DNA of 64,000 bases from Dryas octopetala (GCA_963921425.1 OY992838.1:4650001-4714000); one strand, 5' to 3'; positions 47,080-59,711 are shown, numbered from the stretch's first letter. Notes: generated by a model from the letters alone, not told the origin. Program-made: numbers and translations.

Positions 47080-49124
47080 CTATGCCAGCACCGTATGTTT
47101 CCGTCTAGGATCTGTAACATTGATCCTCCAATGCTCATCCGAAAACCCAATCTTCCTCGCCCGCCTCCGCTCCCACTCCAACTCAGTCTTCCTCTTCTTC
47201 GTCAAAGCACAAAACCTCTGCAGCCTCTCCTCCATGGCGTCATGAATCCTCCACCACCTCTCATGCGCCACGTCACTCGCATATACCCGTTGCTCCCCCA
47301 CGTCCCAGTTGCAGTCATAGTCCCTATAGCAAAGCCAAGGCTTCCAACCCAAGTAATGGATCGAGTACAGCTTCGGAGGATCCGACCCGAACAGCTCGTT
47401 TTTAACACTCGCCTCCTTCGTCGTGTTCGCCCAAAAATTCTTCAGGAAGTTCACGCGCCTCGGCATGCGGTGCCACCACACGAACACCTCGTTCAGAAAC
47501 CCCTGGTCCCCACCGTTGTACGAAACGATGTCGTTCCGCTGCTCCATTAAAAACCGGAACGTGCAGTTGGAGGGCTCGATCACCATGATGCCCGAGTTGA
47601 AGAGGTACACGTCGTTGCCGGTGGCCGACATCTGGGGGAAGTGGAAGAGGAGGTCCAGGTTTCGGAGGACGACGATGTCGGCGTCGATGAAGATCAGCTT
47701 GTCGTACTCGGTCAGCTGCCAGAGCCGGAACTTGCTGTAGTTGTACTCGTTGTAGGTGCCCTTTTCGGACCTCGGGTTTCGGATCCGTTGGATGACGTGG
47801 AGCTTCCACCCGGCGGATGCGAGGGCCTGGCGTTTGGGAACGGAGATGGAGTCGTCCAGGAGGAGGATAAGGTCGCGTTTGGTTCCGGTTTGGAGGAGGC
47901 TCTGGGCCAGGGTTATGGCGCCGCAAACGTACGACTCGGAGGAGTGGAGGACTGTGACGTAGGCTTCTCGTTTGGTGGTTGTCTTTGTGCTGCTTTGGAT
48001 CTTGGACAGATCGTACACTTGGTCGATTCCTGTTTGAATTTCTCAAGCGACCCATTAGTGAAGGGTAAAAATGAGAAAAATTAAAATACAAAGGCAAAAG
48101 GATGGGGAGGAATTGGAGGGATACGTACGTACCTTGTCCCCAAAGGGGCAAAGCCAGATTGCAAGTCCCAACAGGCAAGGAAACCTTTTGCTCTAATCGA
48201 CCCATCTCTGGCTCAAACAACCACCAATCCCCTTCCTGTCTCACCAAGTCATCACACCTAAAGATCTCCAACATGGGTCGACACTTGCTCCAAAACACCA
48301 CTTTGGTCCTCCAATTCCTGTCCCTCTTCCCCTTCTTCACAGCCATATTTGCCACTATGAGATGAACTTGCAGCCTAAACACCTCCCTCCTCCACCCCTC
48401 TTCCGGGTACTTGCATGGCAACTTGGCAACCACCATGTCCATGTTCTCATAAATTCCAAACTCCGGCATTGGTATCTCAGGGCAAGTTGGCACATCGCTC
48501 TCTTCCTCTTCGTCGATCCACTCGGGAAACAAATCATCCCATTTGAAACGCTCCGATACCGGGTCGAAATGGATTTGTATACTGTTCCCATGCCTATTCC
48601 ACTCACTCACATTATATTCTTCCATATTCACCATACCAATCTTCATCCCCCTCCCCAATCCACTCAAAAAACTTGGTACCTCTATCTTGCTCATATTCCC
48701 TTTAGGCTTTGGTAGCTTGTACTTTGTCTCCACCAATAATACTTCCTTCTTGATCTTAATCCCATTACCCCCCTACACATGTCTCAACAAAACAATATGC
48801 AATTTTATGTTAAACCAAATCCAGAAACTGAAAGAAAACAACATGCTCGATCGATTCCCTGTAAAAAAATGAATGATCATGAATGAAATAAAGGGCATAT
48901 ATGCAGCCTCACCTTACCTTGTGATGGCACTCGCGCAATGAGCACTTAATCATCGATGCTGCGTTCTCATAGTAGATGGAGGAAGATGGCTGGAGAAGAA
49001 GAGCAGCGTAGATAACAAAAAAGAAAGCAAGGAAAACCAAGTTTATTCGGATGACCAAAGCGGCCTTAGAAGGAGCGGCCTTCAACATCTTTTGAAGACC
49101 ATTTCCTTCAATCATCTTAGCCAA
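47080..49124 (-). CDS. GUX2: UDP-glucuronate:xylan alpha-glucuronosyltransferase, GT8, GUX2-like
   Basis: Three exons on the minus strand, 49124-48918, 48772-48133 and 48029-47080, encode 598 residues. The enzyme adds glucuronic acid side chains to xylan in the Golgi. It is a type II membrane protein: a short basic N-terminus, a membrane segment at about 22-44 (AALVIRINLVFLAFFFVIYA), then the lumenal part. The GT8 domain has REAYVTVLHSSESYVCGAIT, FIDADIVVLRNLD with the DxD metal site Asp398/Asp400, SGIMVIEPSNCTF, YNGGDQGFLNEVFVWW, and HYLGWKPWLCYRDYDCNWD. Length matches Arabidopsis GUX2 as I remember it; the short N-terminus differs from GUX1/GUX3. The paralogue number is my judgement and could be wrong. 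Confidence 0.85.
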
Positions 49125-49660
49125 AAGGTTGTATTGCCTGAAAAAGGGACCCGTATATATATCTAACTATTTTGTCCACGATTACAGAATTAATTAATAT
49201 GAAAGGGTTTGGCACTATAGTGGTTACAGAACACAGACAGTGAAGTTAGAGTAAATCTCAAAGAAAGCCAGACCATTTATAAGGCTCCAAGTGTCGTTTC
49301 CTTGATTTGGACTTGCTTTCCCTCGCAGACAACGAACGAGGTCGGAGAGCATCAAAACTTTGCTTCTTCCGCATCATGGTTCGCCTGATAGTCATACTTA
49401 CGGTTGTGGACAGCTTTTGTTTTTTCGAATTCCTTGTATGCCCTCGGTTTATCTCCACTCGATCTTCACTCTTGTCCTTGCACAAATTGCCTTAAAATTT
49501 TATAAATAAATTAATTATAGTTTATTCAGGCCGAATAATCAGACTATGAATATTCAATCTCACGTTATATTGTTATAACATGACAAAGATCTAATAAGAA
49601 ATCATTCTTATAAAAGGTAAATATGTCAATCTCTTAGAATTAAGAATGTATTTGTATAAT

Positions 49661-49674
49661 TGGCCAAGAAAAAT
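49661..49674 (+). mobile_element. TGGCCAAGAAAAAT micro-insertion
   Basis: The 14-bp insert is flanked by AATGTATTTGTATAAT at 49645-49660 and 49675-49690. It carries the TGGCCAA core. Confidence 0.6.
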
Positions 49675-49898
49675 AATGTATTTGTATAATGTTCGAATAG
49701 AAATTTTTTTCCTTCTTGTCCAAAAAATATAAGAATTTTCCTTCATTATGTCCAACAACCAACCTCATAAAAAGGAAAATGAAAAGCACACCTAATCAAA
49801 AGATATAGTTTTAGCATGATTATTACCTAATTTTGAACTTTAATTAAGGGTGCTATGTCACAAGCACTTCAAGCTACATCTAATTGAATAACCCTTTT

Positions 49899-49912
49899 GG
49901 TTTTTTTTTGTC
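49899..49912 (-). mobile_element. GACAAAAAAAAACC micro-insertion
   Basis: The 14-bp insert, on the minus strand, is GAC plus poly(A). It is flanked by ATAACCCTTTT at 49888-49898 and 49913-49923. The GACA core matches the insert at 3673. Confidence 0.45.
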
Positions 49913-50768
49913 ATAACCCTTTTTGTTTTCAAATTGTCTTCCTTCCCATTTAGTAAACGCAATATATGGGGGAGGTGGTAGTAAATGTTTGGGGTAGAAT
50001 GGTATTATGAGTACTTTAAAGTGAATACAGAGGTATCCAAGGCTCCAAGCAAAGGTAGAGGGGCAGCCGGCCATCCAACTCCAACAACTATTTGGTTGGC
50101 CCGTCAACTTCTTACATGCAAGGAAATGTCGTTTTTACCCCTTAAAAAATTCCGAGGCTCCACCAATTTTCGTTCTCTAATTATTTTATACCCTTTATTA
50201 TTATTGTTCATTATAAGTAATCAGTAGGTTAGATATCAGGTTAGATATCAGTACATCACTTTCATGATCGAGTACATGTTTTGCACGATAATGGTCCAAT
50301 CGCATGGTAAACTATCACCAATTTTATTAACATTAACATCTGATTTGGGACCAACTGGGGGATTGGATCTCTAGTAAATTTCATTAATGCGCTTTAAATT
50401 CCAGTCCATGAATTTTATTTACTTTTCCTTCATATGCAAAAAATTCCAACTACCTATCAAAAAAAATACTCAACTAAACACTTTTGCACTACCACTGCTC
50501 ACTAGCAACAATTAACATCAAAAATCTCATTTTTCACAAACAAAACCAGCAAAAGGCAACAAATTACACTAGAAGCTTCCCCCATTTTCTATCCCCTTCA
50601 TTTTTCCAGTACCTAAAAAGACCAAAGTAGTACAAACTCAACAACCCTGACCAAATGCACAGAAGCAAACAAAACTCAAACACAAAATTCTCATATAAAA
50701 TTATAATTGAGACAAATTTCTTGGCGGCAAACTGTTTTCCAATAGGACAATCAAGCTTAACATTTGTT

Positions 50769-50786
50769 TTTTTTTTTTGGGTCTAA
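50769..50786 (-). mobile_element. TTAGACCCAAAAAAAAAA micro-insertion
   Basis: The 18-bp insert, on the minus strand, is TTAGACCC plus poly(A). It is flanked by AAGCTTAACATTTGTT at 50753-50768 and 50787-50802. Confidence 0.55.
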
Positions 50787-51697
50787 AAGCTTAACATTTG
50801 TTGGGCTGGGGTTTGGTGGTTGACATTTCTTTGCGGCAAACTATTTCTCACTCAAGAGGGGTAGAGAAAGAAAGAAATGAATGATCAATTTGATTATGTC
50901 ATATTTTAAAATTTAAAATTCATTTGATATAAGAATAATGTTTAGGGACATCAATGAATTTTAATATTGGACAAAAGGGTTACACAAAGCAATCCAAATC
51001 CCATCAGTCGGATTGATTCTCATGCCCAATGAAAGCAAATATTCTGATCCGTTTCTGAAAGAGGCAAAACTTTGAGTAGTTTAGCAAGTCTGGGCCATTT
51101 CCAAGGAAATCCTTAAAAGTAGCATCTGAACACAGTCGTTTTGCTAGACACTTTGAAGGGATGTTTGGATAAGGGTACTCTACTCAGATTCCACATAGCA
51201 CTCCTGTGATAACACTATATGATACTGTGGTTTAGCATTAAGCCTTTCAAGATGTTACACACAGGGGTTGAAGTGCAACATGGTAATTAAATAGGTGAAG
51301 ACTCTAGAGTCTAATCCCTCCTTGAGCTCTGAAAATTTAGTACACTCTAAAGAGATCAATGATATGAAATTTATCAAACTGTACAGATACAGTACAACCG
51401 ATTTCCATTAGTGTTCACTGTTGGCAATTCACTGACCTCCACCAATATATATTCAGGTTGTTCCATTTTCTGCTATATTCCCTTTCAAGCTCAGCTTCCC
51501 TTTGCATATCATTGACCAACTACAAAACCTCTAACTGTGTCTCTAGGAATTCATATTGCTACAAGGGAAAACGAAAGAGGGAGTGAGCATGATGGCTGAC
51601 CTGCTTTATTACGAGCCTCTGGGAACATTCAATGACCTCACTGCTAAATAAACTTCATGTATGGTTAGTTGAACTTGGGCTCTATAGGCTTCAGAGT

Positions 51698-54184
51698 TCA
51701 GGCTTTAACCACATCTTGAATGTGTTGGGAGTAGCTTTTTCCAGGTGGAATAAAAATCATATCTTCCCAGCCTGAATTCTTCTCACTTATCTGCATTCAC
51801 ATTACAATGCTTTTAACAAAAAGACTAGAATCATAAGAGCATGTAATTCCCGCAGTACAAGGCTGAGTACCTCCATTTTTCTCAAAACATCTTCCAGACT
51901 ACCAACCTGTTGAAACAGTTTTAATGAGCGAGAATGAAATATTGAAACGGAAACGAAAAGGCTCATCAAAAGTTATGTTTCCACTTTGTACATTGATTTT
52001 TTTTTTTTTTTTTCCAAGAAAGCAAGTTAATACTTAGCAATTCTATATTGAGGAGCCATATGCATTTTTCTTTCCCTATTTTTCCACTCTCCTGAAAGTT
52101 TTTTAACATCAACTATCTACAAAAGTATTTCAAATTGATGGCAGCTTATATAATACCATAATATGCTGAGAAACCCCTGGTCCTCTGGATGCTCTAGAGA
52201 CCTTTGACAATTCTTTTTCAATATCTTCCTGCATAGTCGGAACAAAATTTAACCACATCTATATCAATCTCATAAAAGCAAGTGACTTAACAAAGTAATG
52301 CACCAATAAGAGCTCAGGCGTCACACCCACCTTAGTGAAATATATTGGGCAGTAACGCTTGTTTTTCTTCTTCACAACCAGAAGGTCTGACTGTAAACAG
52401 AAATTATTCATAAGATACATTTCCATATCACACAGGCAAGCAACAAGACAATCAATTCTACTGCGCAGCAATTGCACTACAGCTGAGGACCACAATGTGA
52501 CAACTCTACTGACTGGTAACTTACATGAGCCCATACAGTCATGCAATATCCAAAATATTGAACATGCATTTTTTCAACATATAATATAAATGCATTACTC
52601 ATAAATGAACAATGCTACTGCCACCCATACTATGCATTACAAAGTTGGAGGTGCTCATTTCCTGGATCCCCCTACCCAAGAGTTAGCATGTTTTGAAGTA
52701 CTCTTGCTATCAAAGAAGACCATCGTAATCAACAAATAGATTAGCCTACCTGAAAAACAGGAACCCCATCAAACGCACTCCTGTCACTGGCTTTGAGCTA
52801 CAAAACATAAAATATTACTGCGAGCAAGTCTTAATTGTTTCGGCAAATGAAATTATACAATCATGAGATATATGCCCAGTTTGAATTGTTTTAGCAAATA
52901 CAGTCAACTTTTTTACAGGATATGTCGTGTTTAGAAGCATAAAAACAGCTGTCACAACACAATTAAAAATGTTGTATGTATCTGATATGTTGATTTCATC
53001 AAAGCTAATCATTCCTACTATGCGCTAGAAAACCAATATTCAAAAATAGAAGCATACTTCAAACAACATGGCTTAGCATTATACACAGTCAAACAACATA
53101 CTTCAAAAATATAAAAATTAGAGAAACTAACCTCGAGTGCATTCTTTATTTGAACTGGATCAGGCAAAAACCTGAATGCAATTCCTTCAACCTTCAGCAT
53201 GTATACCTGCAAGATGCAGGAGAACAAGAAGAAGCTAAATAAGTAAAAAGTATGGATCTTCCAGGGTACATAACATTTAAGTTCAAGGCAACAAGTAATT
53301 ATATGGTAACTATAGAGCAGAACAATAGTCATTGTCACACTTGGAATGGGGCACAAGTCACACGACCAACTTAACTTCGATAATCTAAGATTAGGGTATC
53401 CTATCGATGGAACCTTCCCCAAAAATGGTTAATGAGAAAGTTCACAGGCAAAGTCATAGTATGGAAAACTCGGTACCCATCTCGAGTATTCTGCTCCATC
53501 AAATACAGTAACCATCTATATAAAGAATTCAATTAACCAGCATTAGCACTACCACTACATAGATTTCAGACAGCTAAGCTCCAAAAACTCACCTGGTCAA
53601 GAGTAATCGGGACAACCTTAGCTGCACTTCGAAAATCTCTTTTCCGCAACCGAACCTGAATCACCAAAATAACATACACATATTTCGAATCACCGACTTC
53701 TGACTTCTAACAGTCCAATTCGATTAAACAAGAAAATTACACTGAAATCAGCTTAAAATGCAACTAAGGATTCCATCTAATTAAGCTTTCCCTCCAAAAA
53801 ATTAAAATGGAAACTAACTTGAGCGAGGAAGGCTTCGGCGTCTTCCTGGCGAAAGCAGAGGAGGCCAATGGACTTGGCTTCATTGGGATCAGAGATAAGC
53901 ACGAACTCATTGTTCGAATTGCTAACCGTATACACCGCCGTGCCGACCAGGCTCTTCGCCACGTGGTCGGAGCTGATGGTCGCGGCCAAGGCGTGGTTGT
54001 GCTGAGCCAGCCACGCCAATGGCGGACCACCCGAAGCCGAACGCAGACGCCTGCTCGCCGCTGGCGGGAAGTTTCCGGCGAGCCGGCTGGAGAGCTCAGC
54101 GCCGAGCCGGAGGCAGTGCTGGTGTATGAAAGTGGAGAGTGAGAGCAGAGGGTTTGAGCGCGCGTAGGGTTTTGGGGACTCCAT
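51698..54184 (-). CDS. TIC22: Tic22-like chloroplast import protein
   Basis: Eight exons on the minus strand: 54184-53819, 53655-53593, 53206-53132, 52797-52750, 52390-52331, 52228-52157, 51906-51871 and 51790-51698, encoding 270 residues. All borders are GT-AG and in phase. Tic22 works in the intermembrane space of the chloroplast envelope, chaperoning preproteins between the outer and inner translocons. The first 60 residues are Ser/Leu/Arg-rich, like a targeting sequence (LSLSTFIHQHCLRLG). The Tic22 fold follows: KSLVGTAVYTVSNSNNEFVL, GLLCFRQEDAEAFLAQ, VVPITLDQVYMLKVEG, AFRFLPDPVQIKNALE, FDGVPVFQSDLLVV, KRYCPIYFTKEDIEKEL, VGSLEDVLRKME, NSGWEDMIFIPPG. Length and motifs fit. A longer upstream ATG at 54316 would add 44 residues, but MESPKP at 54184 fits the family better. 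A possible extra 39-bp exon lies in intron 2. Confidence 0.92.
53477..53515 (-). other. Possible 39-bp cassette exon in TIC22 intron 2
   Basis: On the minus strand the segment is preceded by TATATAG and followed by GTACCG. It is 39 bp long and would add MVTVFDGAEYSRW in frame between LDQ and VYM. I cannot tell whether it is ever spliced in; the conserved protein does not need it. Confidence 0.3.
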
Positions 54185-55167
54185 GCCTCTCAGAATGTGT
54201 TGAGAGAAGTAGAGTGAACGGTGTTTTTGGCTTACGCTTTGATGTTGTCGAAGGCTTCGTGTTCGTGGTGTGTTTATCCTCACTTGCGATTGTGTAGCGT
54301 GGATGACACGTTCCAATTATTTTGATGGTTTTGTATACCTTCTTGCTGAGCGCGTGTGGATAGGATTCAATTCGGCCTAGAAGCGCTACTAGAGTTGGCG
54401 GTTTCAGAAGAGGGGTTTGCTGAAGTAAACATGGGACTGCTTTGAAGCCTTTGATATGAAACGCAATCCTTTTTTTATCAACCTTTTTGTAGATTGATAT
54501 CAGTTAATCAACATTTAGGTCACTCACCCTAATATTATTCTTGTTCAAACATATTTCACAAAGAGTTTTGATGAAATTTAGTACCCGTAAATTCTTATTA
54601 TTCGAACCATTTGTTGTAGAATTTGTAGTTCATGGCCCAATCACCATCAATGCATGAACCCAAATAGTTTCAGAAGCCCAATCACCATCAATGCATGAAC
54701 CCATGCAGTTTCAGAAGCCCAATCACCATCAATGCATCAACCCATTACGGTTACAGACTTACAGTAGCCCGGAACTCAACTCCACCCCTCGAGCCCAATA
54801 GCCCTAATTCTTGCTCTATCTCTAGTTGTAGGTCAAAGACTCAAGTAGAGAAACTTATTTATGAAGTTAATTTTAGCTTAAATATTGTATTGTGCTTTTT
54901 ACTAAAATAAATAAAAATAAGTATATATATATATTGTATTGTGCTTCACTAGATCCAGCCGATTCGATATAGCAATAATTGCACAATGAACAAGGTTCTT
55001 TCTAATATTGTTATTAATTGAAAAGCAAAATTTTGTTTCATAAAACGATACACAAAAATAAAAAAATTTGTAGGCTAACCCATATGGTACTATGGTCATG
55101 TTACCACTTCCTTATCGATTTCTTTTTCAATAATAATACTATGATCAGACACTAAGATAAATCTTCA
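54185..55167. other. TIC22 promoter and intergenic region
   Basis: Apart from a 41-bp tandem repeat (54635-54745) no feature is seen. No gene is supported. Confidence 0.5.
54635..54745. repeat. 41-bp tandem repeat, 2.7 copies
   Basis: The unit starts 'gcccaatcaccatcaatgca' and repeats at 54635, 54676 and 54717, the last copy incomplete. Differences between copies are few, so it is recent. Confidence 0.9.
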
Positions 55168-55175
55168 GTTTTGGA

Positions 55176-55892
55176 TAGGGGTGTGTTTCGGCCGGATCGG
55201 ATCGGAAATAGGGTGTTCCAATTCCAATCTAAAAAATTTTGGAATGGAATTTATGTTCCAATTTCCATTCCAAAAAATCGGAATTTCAACATCTCATTCC
55301 GATTCGGAATTTTCGGATTTCTCAGAATTTTCGGAATTTTTCGGAATATAAAATTTTCGAAACTTTCGGATAAACATTTGAAATTTTCAAATAAAAAATC
55401 GGAATTTTCACATTTTCATAATATTTTTTAGAACATGTTTGGATTTTTTTTTAGAATAATGATGAAATTAACAAAAAAAAAATTAAAAGACAATAGATTA
55501 TGATGCATTTCAATATTTATATTAAAATATATGTCCAATTTAAAAAGAAAATTCAAAATATTAATTTAAATAACATTTACAACCATACCATCCCATACCA
55601 TTACCATAAAAAAAAATCTAGAAAAGAAGGGAAAAAAAAAAAGATGCAATTTAGCAAGGTTTTCATTGCTAGATTATGTATGTTATAAGAGAAATAAATT
55701 ATGTATGATATATATATTGTGTATGTTTAATGATATATATTATATATTATAACATACATAATATATAAGAGAAATAAATGTCACTATGAATGTATAATAG
55801 GCTTAATAGCACATATCTTAGAGGTGGGGGATTAATCTTTAGAGCTCATCCAACATTGTTAGAATAAATGTCACTAGTAGATACATGTTACT

Positions 55893-55925
<33 letters not shown>

Positions 55926-56540
55926 CATGTTACTCATATATATATATGTGTATATAAATACATGTTACTCAAATAATATATATATCATGTTTGAAATTTT
56001 GAATATAATAAGCTTAAATATTTAGTAATTAGTAATTACAATTGGTGGGATATTCCAGTTGGAACAACTGTAGAATTGCCTCATATCTTCAATTTCCCTC
56101 CCTAATAAAAAAAAATAGTAATTACATGTACGGAAAAATGTGGGTGTTTGTGTTACCAACTTACCATTTATGTTATTATGATACACATATATTTATAATG
56201 TACATATGTTTATATTAATAAATAGTATTAGTCATCTTTTTAAAAATATATGTTATATGTATCATACTAAATAAATGATAAAATATATAATATGGAATAA
56301 ATTGGCATAATTTCGGAAATATCGAATCGGAATGCCTTCGGAACATTTCGGAATTTTTTGGATCGGAATTCGGATCGGAATCGGAATTTACATAAACATT
56401 CCAATTCCAATCCAATTTTTTTTCGGAATTTTCGGATTTCGGCATTTTCGGATTCGACATTTTCGGATTTGGAATAAAATTGGAAATTTTCGGATAGGAA
56501 TCGGTCGGATTCGGATTTTCCAATCCAAATCACACCCCTA
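55176..56540. mobile_element. Non-autonomous hAT element, 1365 bp, 8-bp target duplication
   Basis: The terminal inverted repeats are TAGGGGTGTGTTTCGG and, from the right in reverse complement, TAGGGGTGTGATTTGG. GTTTTGGA flanks both ends (55168-55175 and 56541-56548), the 8-bp duplication expected for hAT. Subterminal regions at both ends are arrays of 'tcggaattttcgg' motifs in opposite orientation, as is usual for transposase-binding repeats. The core is AT-rich with no transposase. A poly(A) retroposon fragment sits inside (56041-56115). Confidence 0.92.
56041..56115 (+). mobile_element. 5'-truncated poly(A) retroposon fragment inside the hAT element
   Basis: The 75-bp stretch begins 'attggtgggatattcc' and ends 'ccctccctaataaaaaaaaa'. 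It lies between two copies of TAGTAATTACA (56030-56040 and 56116-56126). Its end is like the 3' end of a plant LINE or a retroposed transcript. Confidence 0.6.
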
Positions 56541-56882
56541 GTTTTGGAGATCAACTATGTGACAAAAACAAATATTTTTTAATATCGATCTTATTTAATT
56601 TGGTCTAATAAATAATACTCAGTCCATTTCATTTTGTTGGAATAGATAATGAGTTCAAAACTCATGAATAATAGTTGATTAATAAACAAAATAAATATAA
56701 TTTACTCTAAAAAATAAGAATAACTAAATATAAACATATAAAACATTTAACAAACATTTAACATTGTCAGAGTATTTGTAATAATGATATTAAATAGATT
56801 CCATTGAACATAAAGGTGATTGAGCCATTGACCCTATCTACTTGGACAATAGTCTTATAGGCATGGTTTTAATTTTGAGTAC

Positions 56883-57939
56883 TGTTTGTGGATAAACCCA
56901 CACCGATCCAACAACCAATCATGGCTGGACACGTGGCCGGTTAGACCCAACTTTAGTGTTTGACTTCTCAGTGGTCAAACTTTGACCTCCACATCATCAC
57001 ACAGCTCGGCATTCCCCCTGTCAGCTCAGATCGGAACATCAAACCGAGCCCTTCGTGTCCGATCCGACCCGAACCGAGGATCTTCCAAGAGGATTGAGTA
57101 TTCATCTTTCCTTGGTCATCCCGGTTCGGCTTGGCTCGGAGCTGAGGGAACATCTTTTCGGACCCAAGTCACAACCAGCTGACTTGGAGGGATCACCACC
57201 TATTGGATCGGCTCAGTTCGAAAGTCCTCGTCCGACCCGATCACACATGGACTTCTTGTGTGCTCATAAGGACATGTGTTCGGGTCGGCTCGGCTTCCCA
57301 CCGCCATTTCAAGGAAGATCACGTTGGGACGGACCGCTATACTTAAATGCACCTGACAAGATCTTCTGACGAATGGGACTTCCCAGCTCACATTCATGAC
57401 TATTGAGGCAGTTCACCTGAACTTTCCATACTTGCATTCAATGCAGCATTGAATGCAAAGGAGGTGGGTAGCTGTGCATGCCACTGTTCACGACCAAACG
57501 CGTGGATCTTTCTCAACCAGCCAACCACATGCAGGTAACTTACTCATCACAATCTCCTTTGCCTATATATACCAATTCATATGCACAAAATCAAGGATCT
57601 AGCTATCAATCTTTCACCAGACAAATACTTATACAAAACTTCCACTCATCTAAGAGCATACCCAACTTGCTGAGAATAAACTCAAAATATTTACCTTGTT
57701 CGTTCCATTCTCCCAAGTTCATACCTTTGTTCTTCCTCACTTACACTCAAACACCATCAGATACACATCACTGACTTCATCATCGAATCGTGTTTGGCTG
57801 GTACCACACCGGTCCATCTCTTTTGATTTTATTTTTTTTTATACAGGAAGATTTTACGTCATCATCCAGCAAGGCTTCGGATCAGCCAAGTCATCATTTT
57901 TAAGTTGTTGCATCTATCTTACGGAAATTTGCATCAACA
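56883..57939. mobile_element. Solo LTR, 1057 bp, same family as 7947-8959
   Basis: It begins TGTTTGTGGATAAA and ends GCATCAACA. AGTAC flanks it exactly (56878-56882 and 57940-57944). A TATA-like TATATATA lies at 57564-57571. Shared blocks with the first copy include 'ccaacaaccaa', 'acgtgg', 'ttggctggtaccaca' and 'taagttgttgcatc'. The divergence between the two LTRs is substantial, so they derive from separate, not recent, insertions. No internal region remains. Confidence 0.9.
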
Positions 57940-57944
57940 AGTAC

Positions 57945-59711
57945 TTTTTGTTTCATGTTCATACTCTTATCCAAACGGCATCCAAAGTGTGGGTTGTCCC
58001 AATGGTTTCCAGTTGCAAAATCTCACACTTGAGTCTTTATTCTTTTAAAAAAACATATAAATAAAAGATATAAATTGAACAGCGTACCATAATGATGCGT
58101 AGGAATCTACTTTGATTCTAGATATATATAGTCAGAAATGATACTATATATATATATATGGAACTCAATTTTTTTTTTCCACCATATTTCTCAACAATCT
58201 CTCACAGTGTTTGAGTCTTACATTAGATCTCACAATATTATCGGTCGTGCTTCAAGTTGGAAAAAGAAATAAAAAGGTTCAGAAGATAACTGGATCCTAT
58301 AACGATTTTCCTTACAAAACTAATTAACTTGTAGGGGAAGGCCGGATACGACTTAAAAGCTCTCATGCATGGATATATATGCCATGCATCCTTCACTTTT
58401 ATTCGATGTGAGATATTTCGAGACAACACTATCTTTCACTTCTATTCTTATAAAGAACACATGTGACCTGCTATACTTTAATTGGTTCTTGTTCGTTTTT
58501 CTTTCTTTTATTTGATTGTTTCTGTTGACCAAATATTATTACTGTGACTAGCTAATTGCTACATGACTTGGACTTTGGCCAATGTGGTCGCTGATGCATA
58601 TATTGCTTGCCACTTATGGCCAAGGTACGTGGTCAGTGATTGAGTAGGCAGCTGGATAGGGTTAAGTGGTTAACACTAAGAAAAATGAAGATAAAATAGG
58701 AAAACTTTGATTAATAGGGAAAATATATATATAATCGCATATAAAAAGCTTTATATATGTAAACATATATAAACCGTCAGCTTCATGATATCATCAGCAT
58801 GATATATATCAACCGTAATGGGTTCTTAAATCCAAGTATTAATGGCGTTTAAATTTTATACATATGTGTCATGTGTGTTAGGGTCAAACAATATAAAATA
58901 CCACCTAAATGTACATAAAAAATTGATGACCTCATATTTATAATTAATTCACCTCAAACTCTTAGAATTTTAAAACCCGTATGTCCTACATGCCATGAAT
59001 TGTTCAATTAGTTTTTCCCCCACACCAAAAAAATAAATAAAGAATATAATTAATTGTTTAATCCATTCGATACTAATGGATTTTGCCAAACTTTAGATCG
59101 ATATGAAATTGTGGATATGGAGGAGGCTAGGGTAAGAGAATCCATGCGTGATGCTTATTATTATTATTATTAAAGGCCCCATGCATGGTGGATTCTGATT
59201 CGCACCAATCCAAGTTAATTATTAGCTTGACTGATTTGAAGATATATAGAATCATATACATAATTAGATTAATTAGCTAGCTTGTATCAAAACGTTAAAT
59301 AGTTCATCTGCATTATACATGCAACTACATTTTCAATGTCCCTACTCCCTTGAACCTTTAAGAGGCTTCACAAACCCAAAAGTTGAATAAATATTCCTCT
59401 CAATCACTGTGAATAACAATATTAATTGGCAGATGAAGAATTTTACTATTACAAGCTTTTGGCACTTTTAGTAAATGGTAGCTAGAAATATATGCTCACA
59501 ATTGACCCCCTTTTGACCAAACCAACCAAGCATCTATAGATTATATCACTTGCAAAGTTCCATATATACTGCTTTATGTGAACGCACAAAATTAATCTCT
59601 ATACACTTATAAAATTTCCCAGTTTCATTGATCATGATCAGATCGAATTGATTAATTAATTATTTATATATCTATGTGTACATGGTAGGGTGCCCGGTGG
59701 AAAATGAACCC
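57945..59711. other. Intergenic, upstream of the EF-hand gene
   Basis: No gene is seen in the first part. From about 59050 the sequence is similar to 61700-62220, so the EF-hand promoter belongs to the tandem duplication. Confidence 0.5.

Larger units (their letters stand above)
49125..51697. other. Intergenic between GUX2-like and TIC22
   Basis: No gene is supported. Three poly(A) micro-insertions cluster here (49661, 49899, 50769), all with direct repeats of 11-16 bp. The part from about 51000 is probably TIC22 3' UTR or downstream sequence. Confidence 0.5.

Noticed and set aside
47402-48736. A 444-residue open frame on the minus strand overlapping the GUX2-like gene
   Set aside because: Its first half is exon 2 of the GUX2-like gene; it then reads through the intron and the wrong frame of exon 3, giving Arg/Pro-rich nonsense.
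50200-51600. A search for an additional gene between GUX2-like and TIC22
   Set aside because: No long frame, no splice-linked exons and no recognisable protein on either strand.
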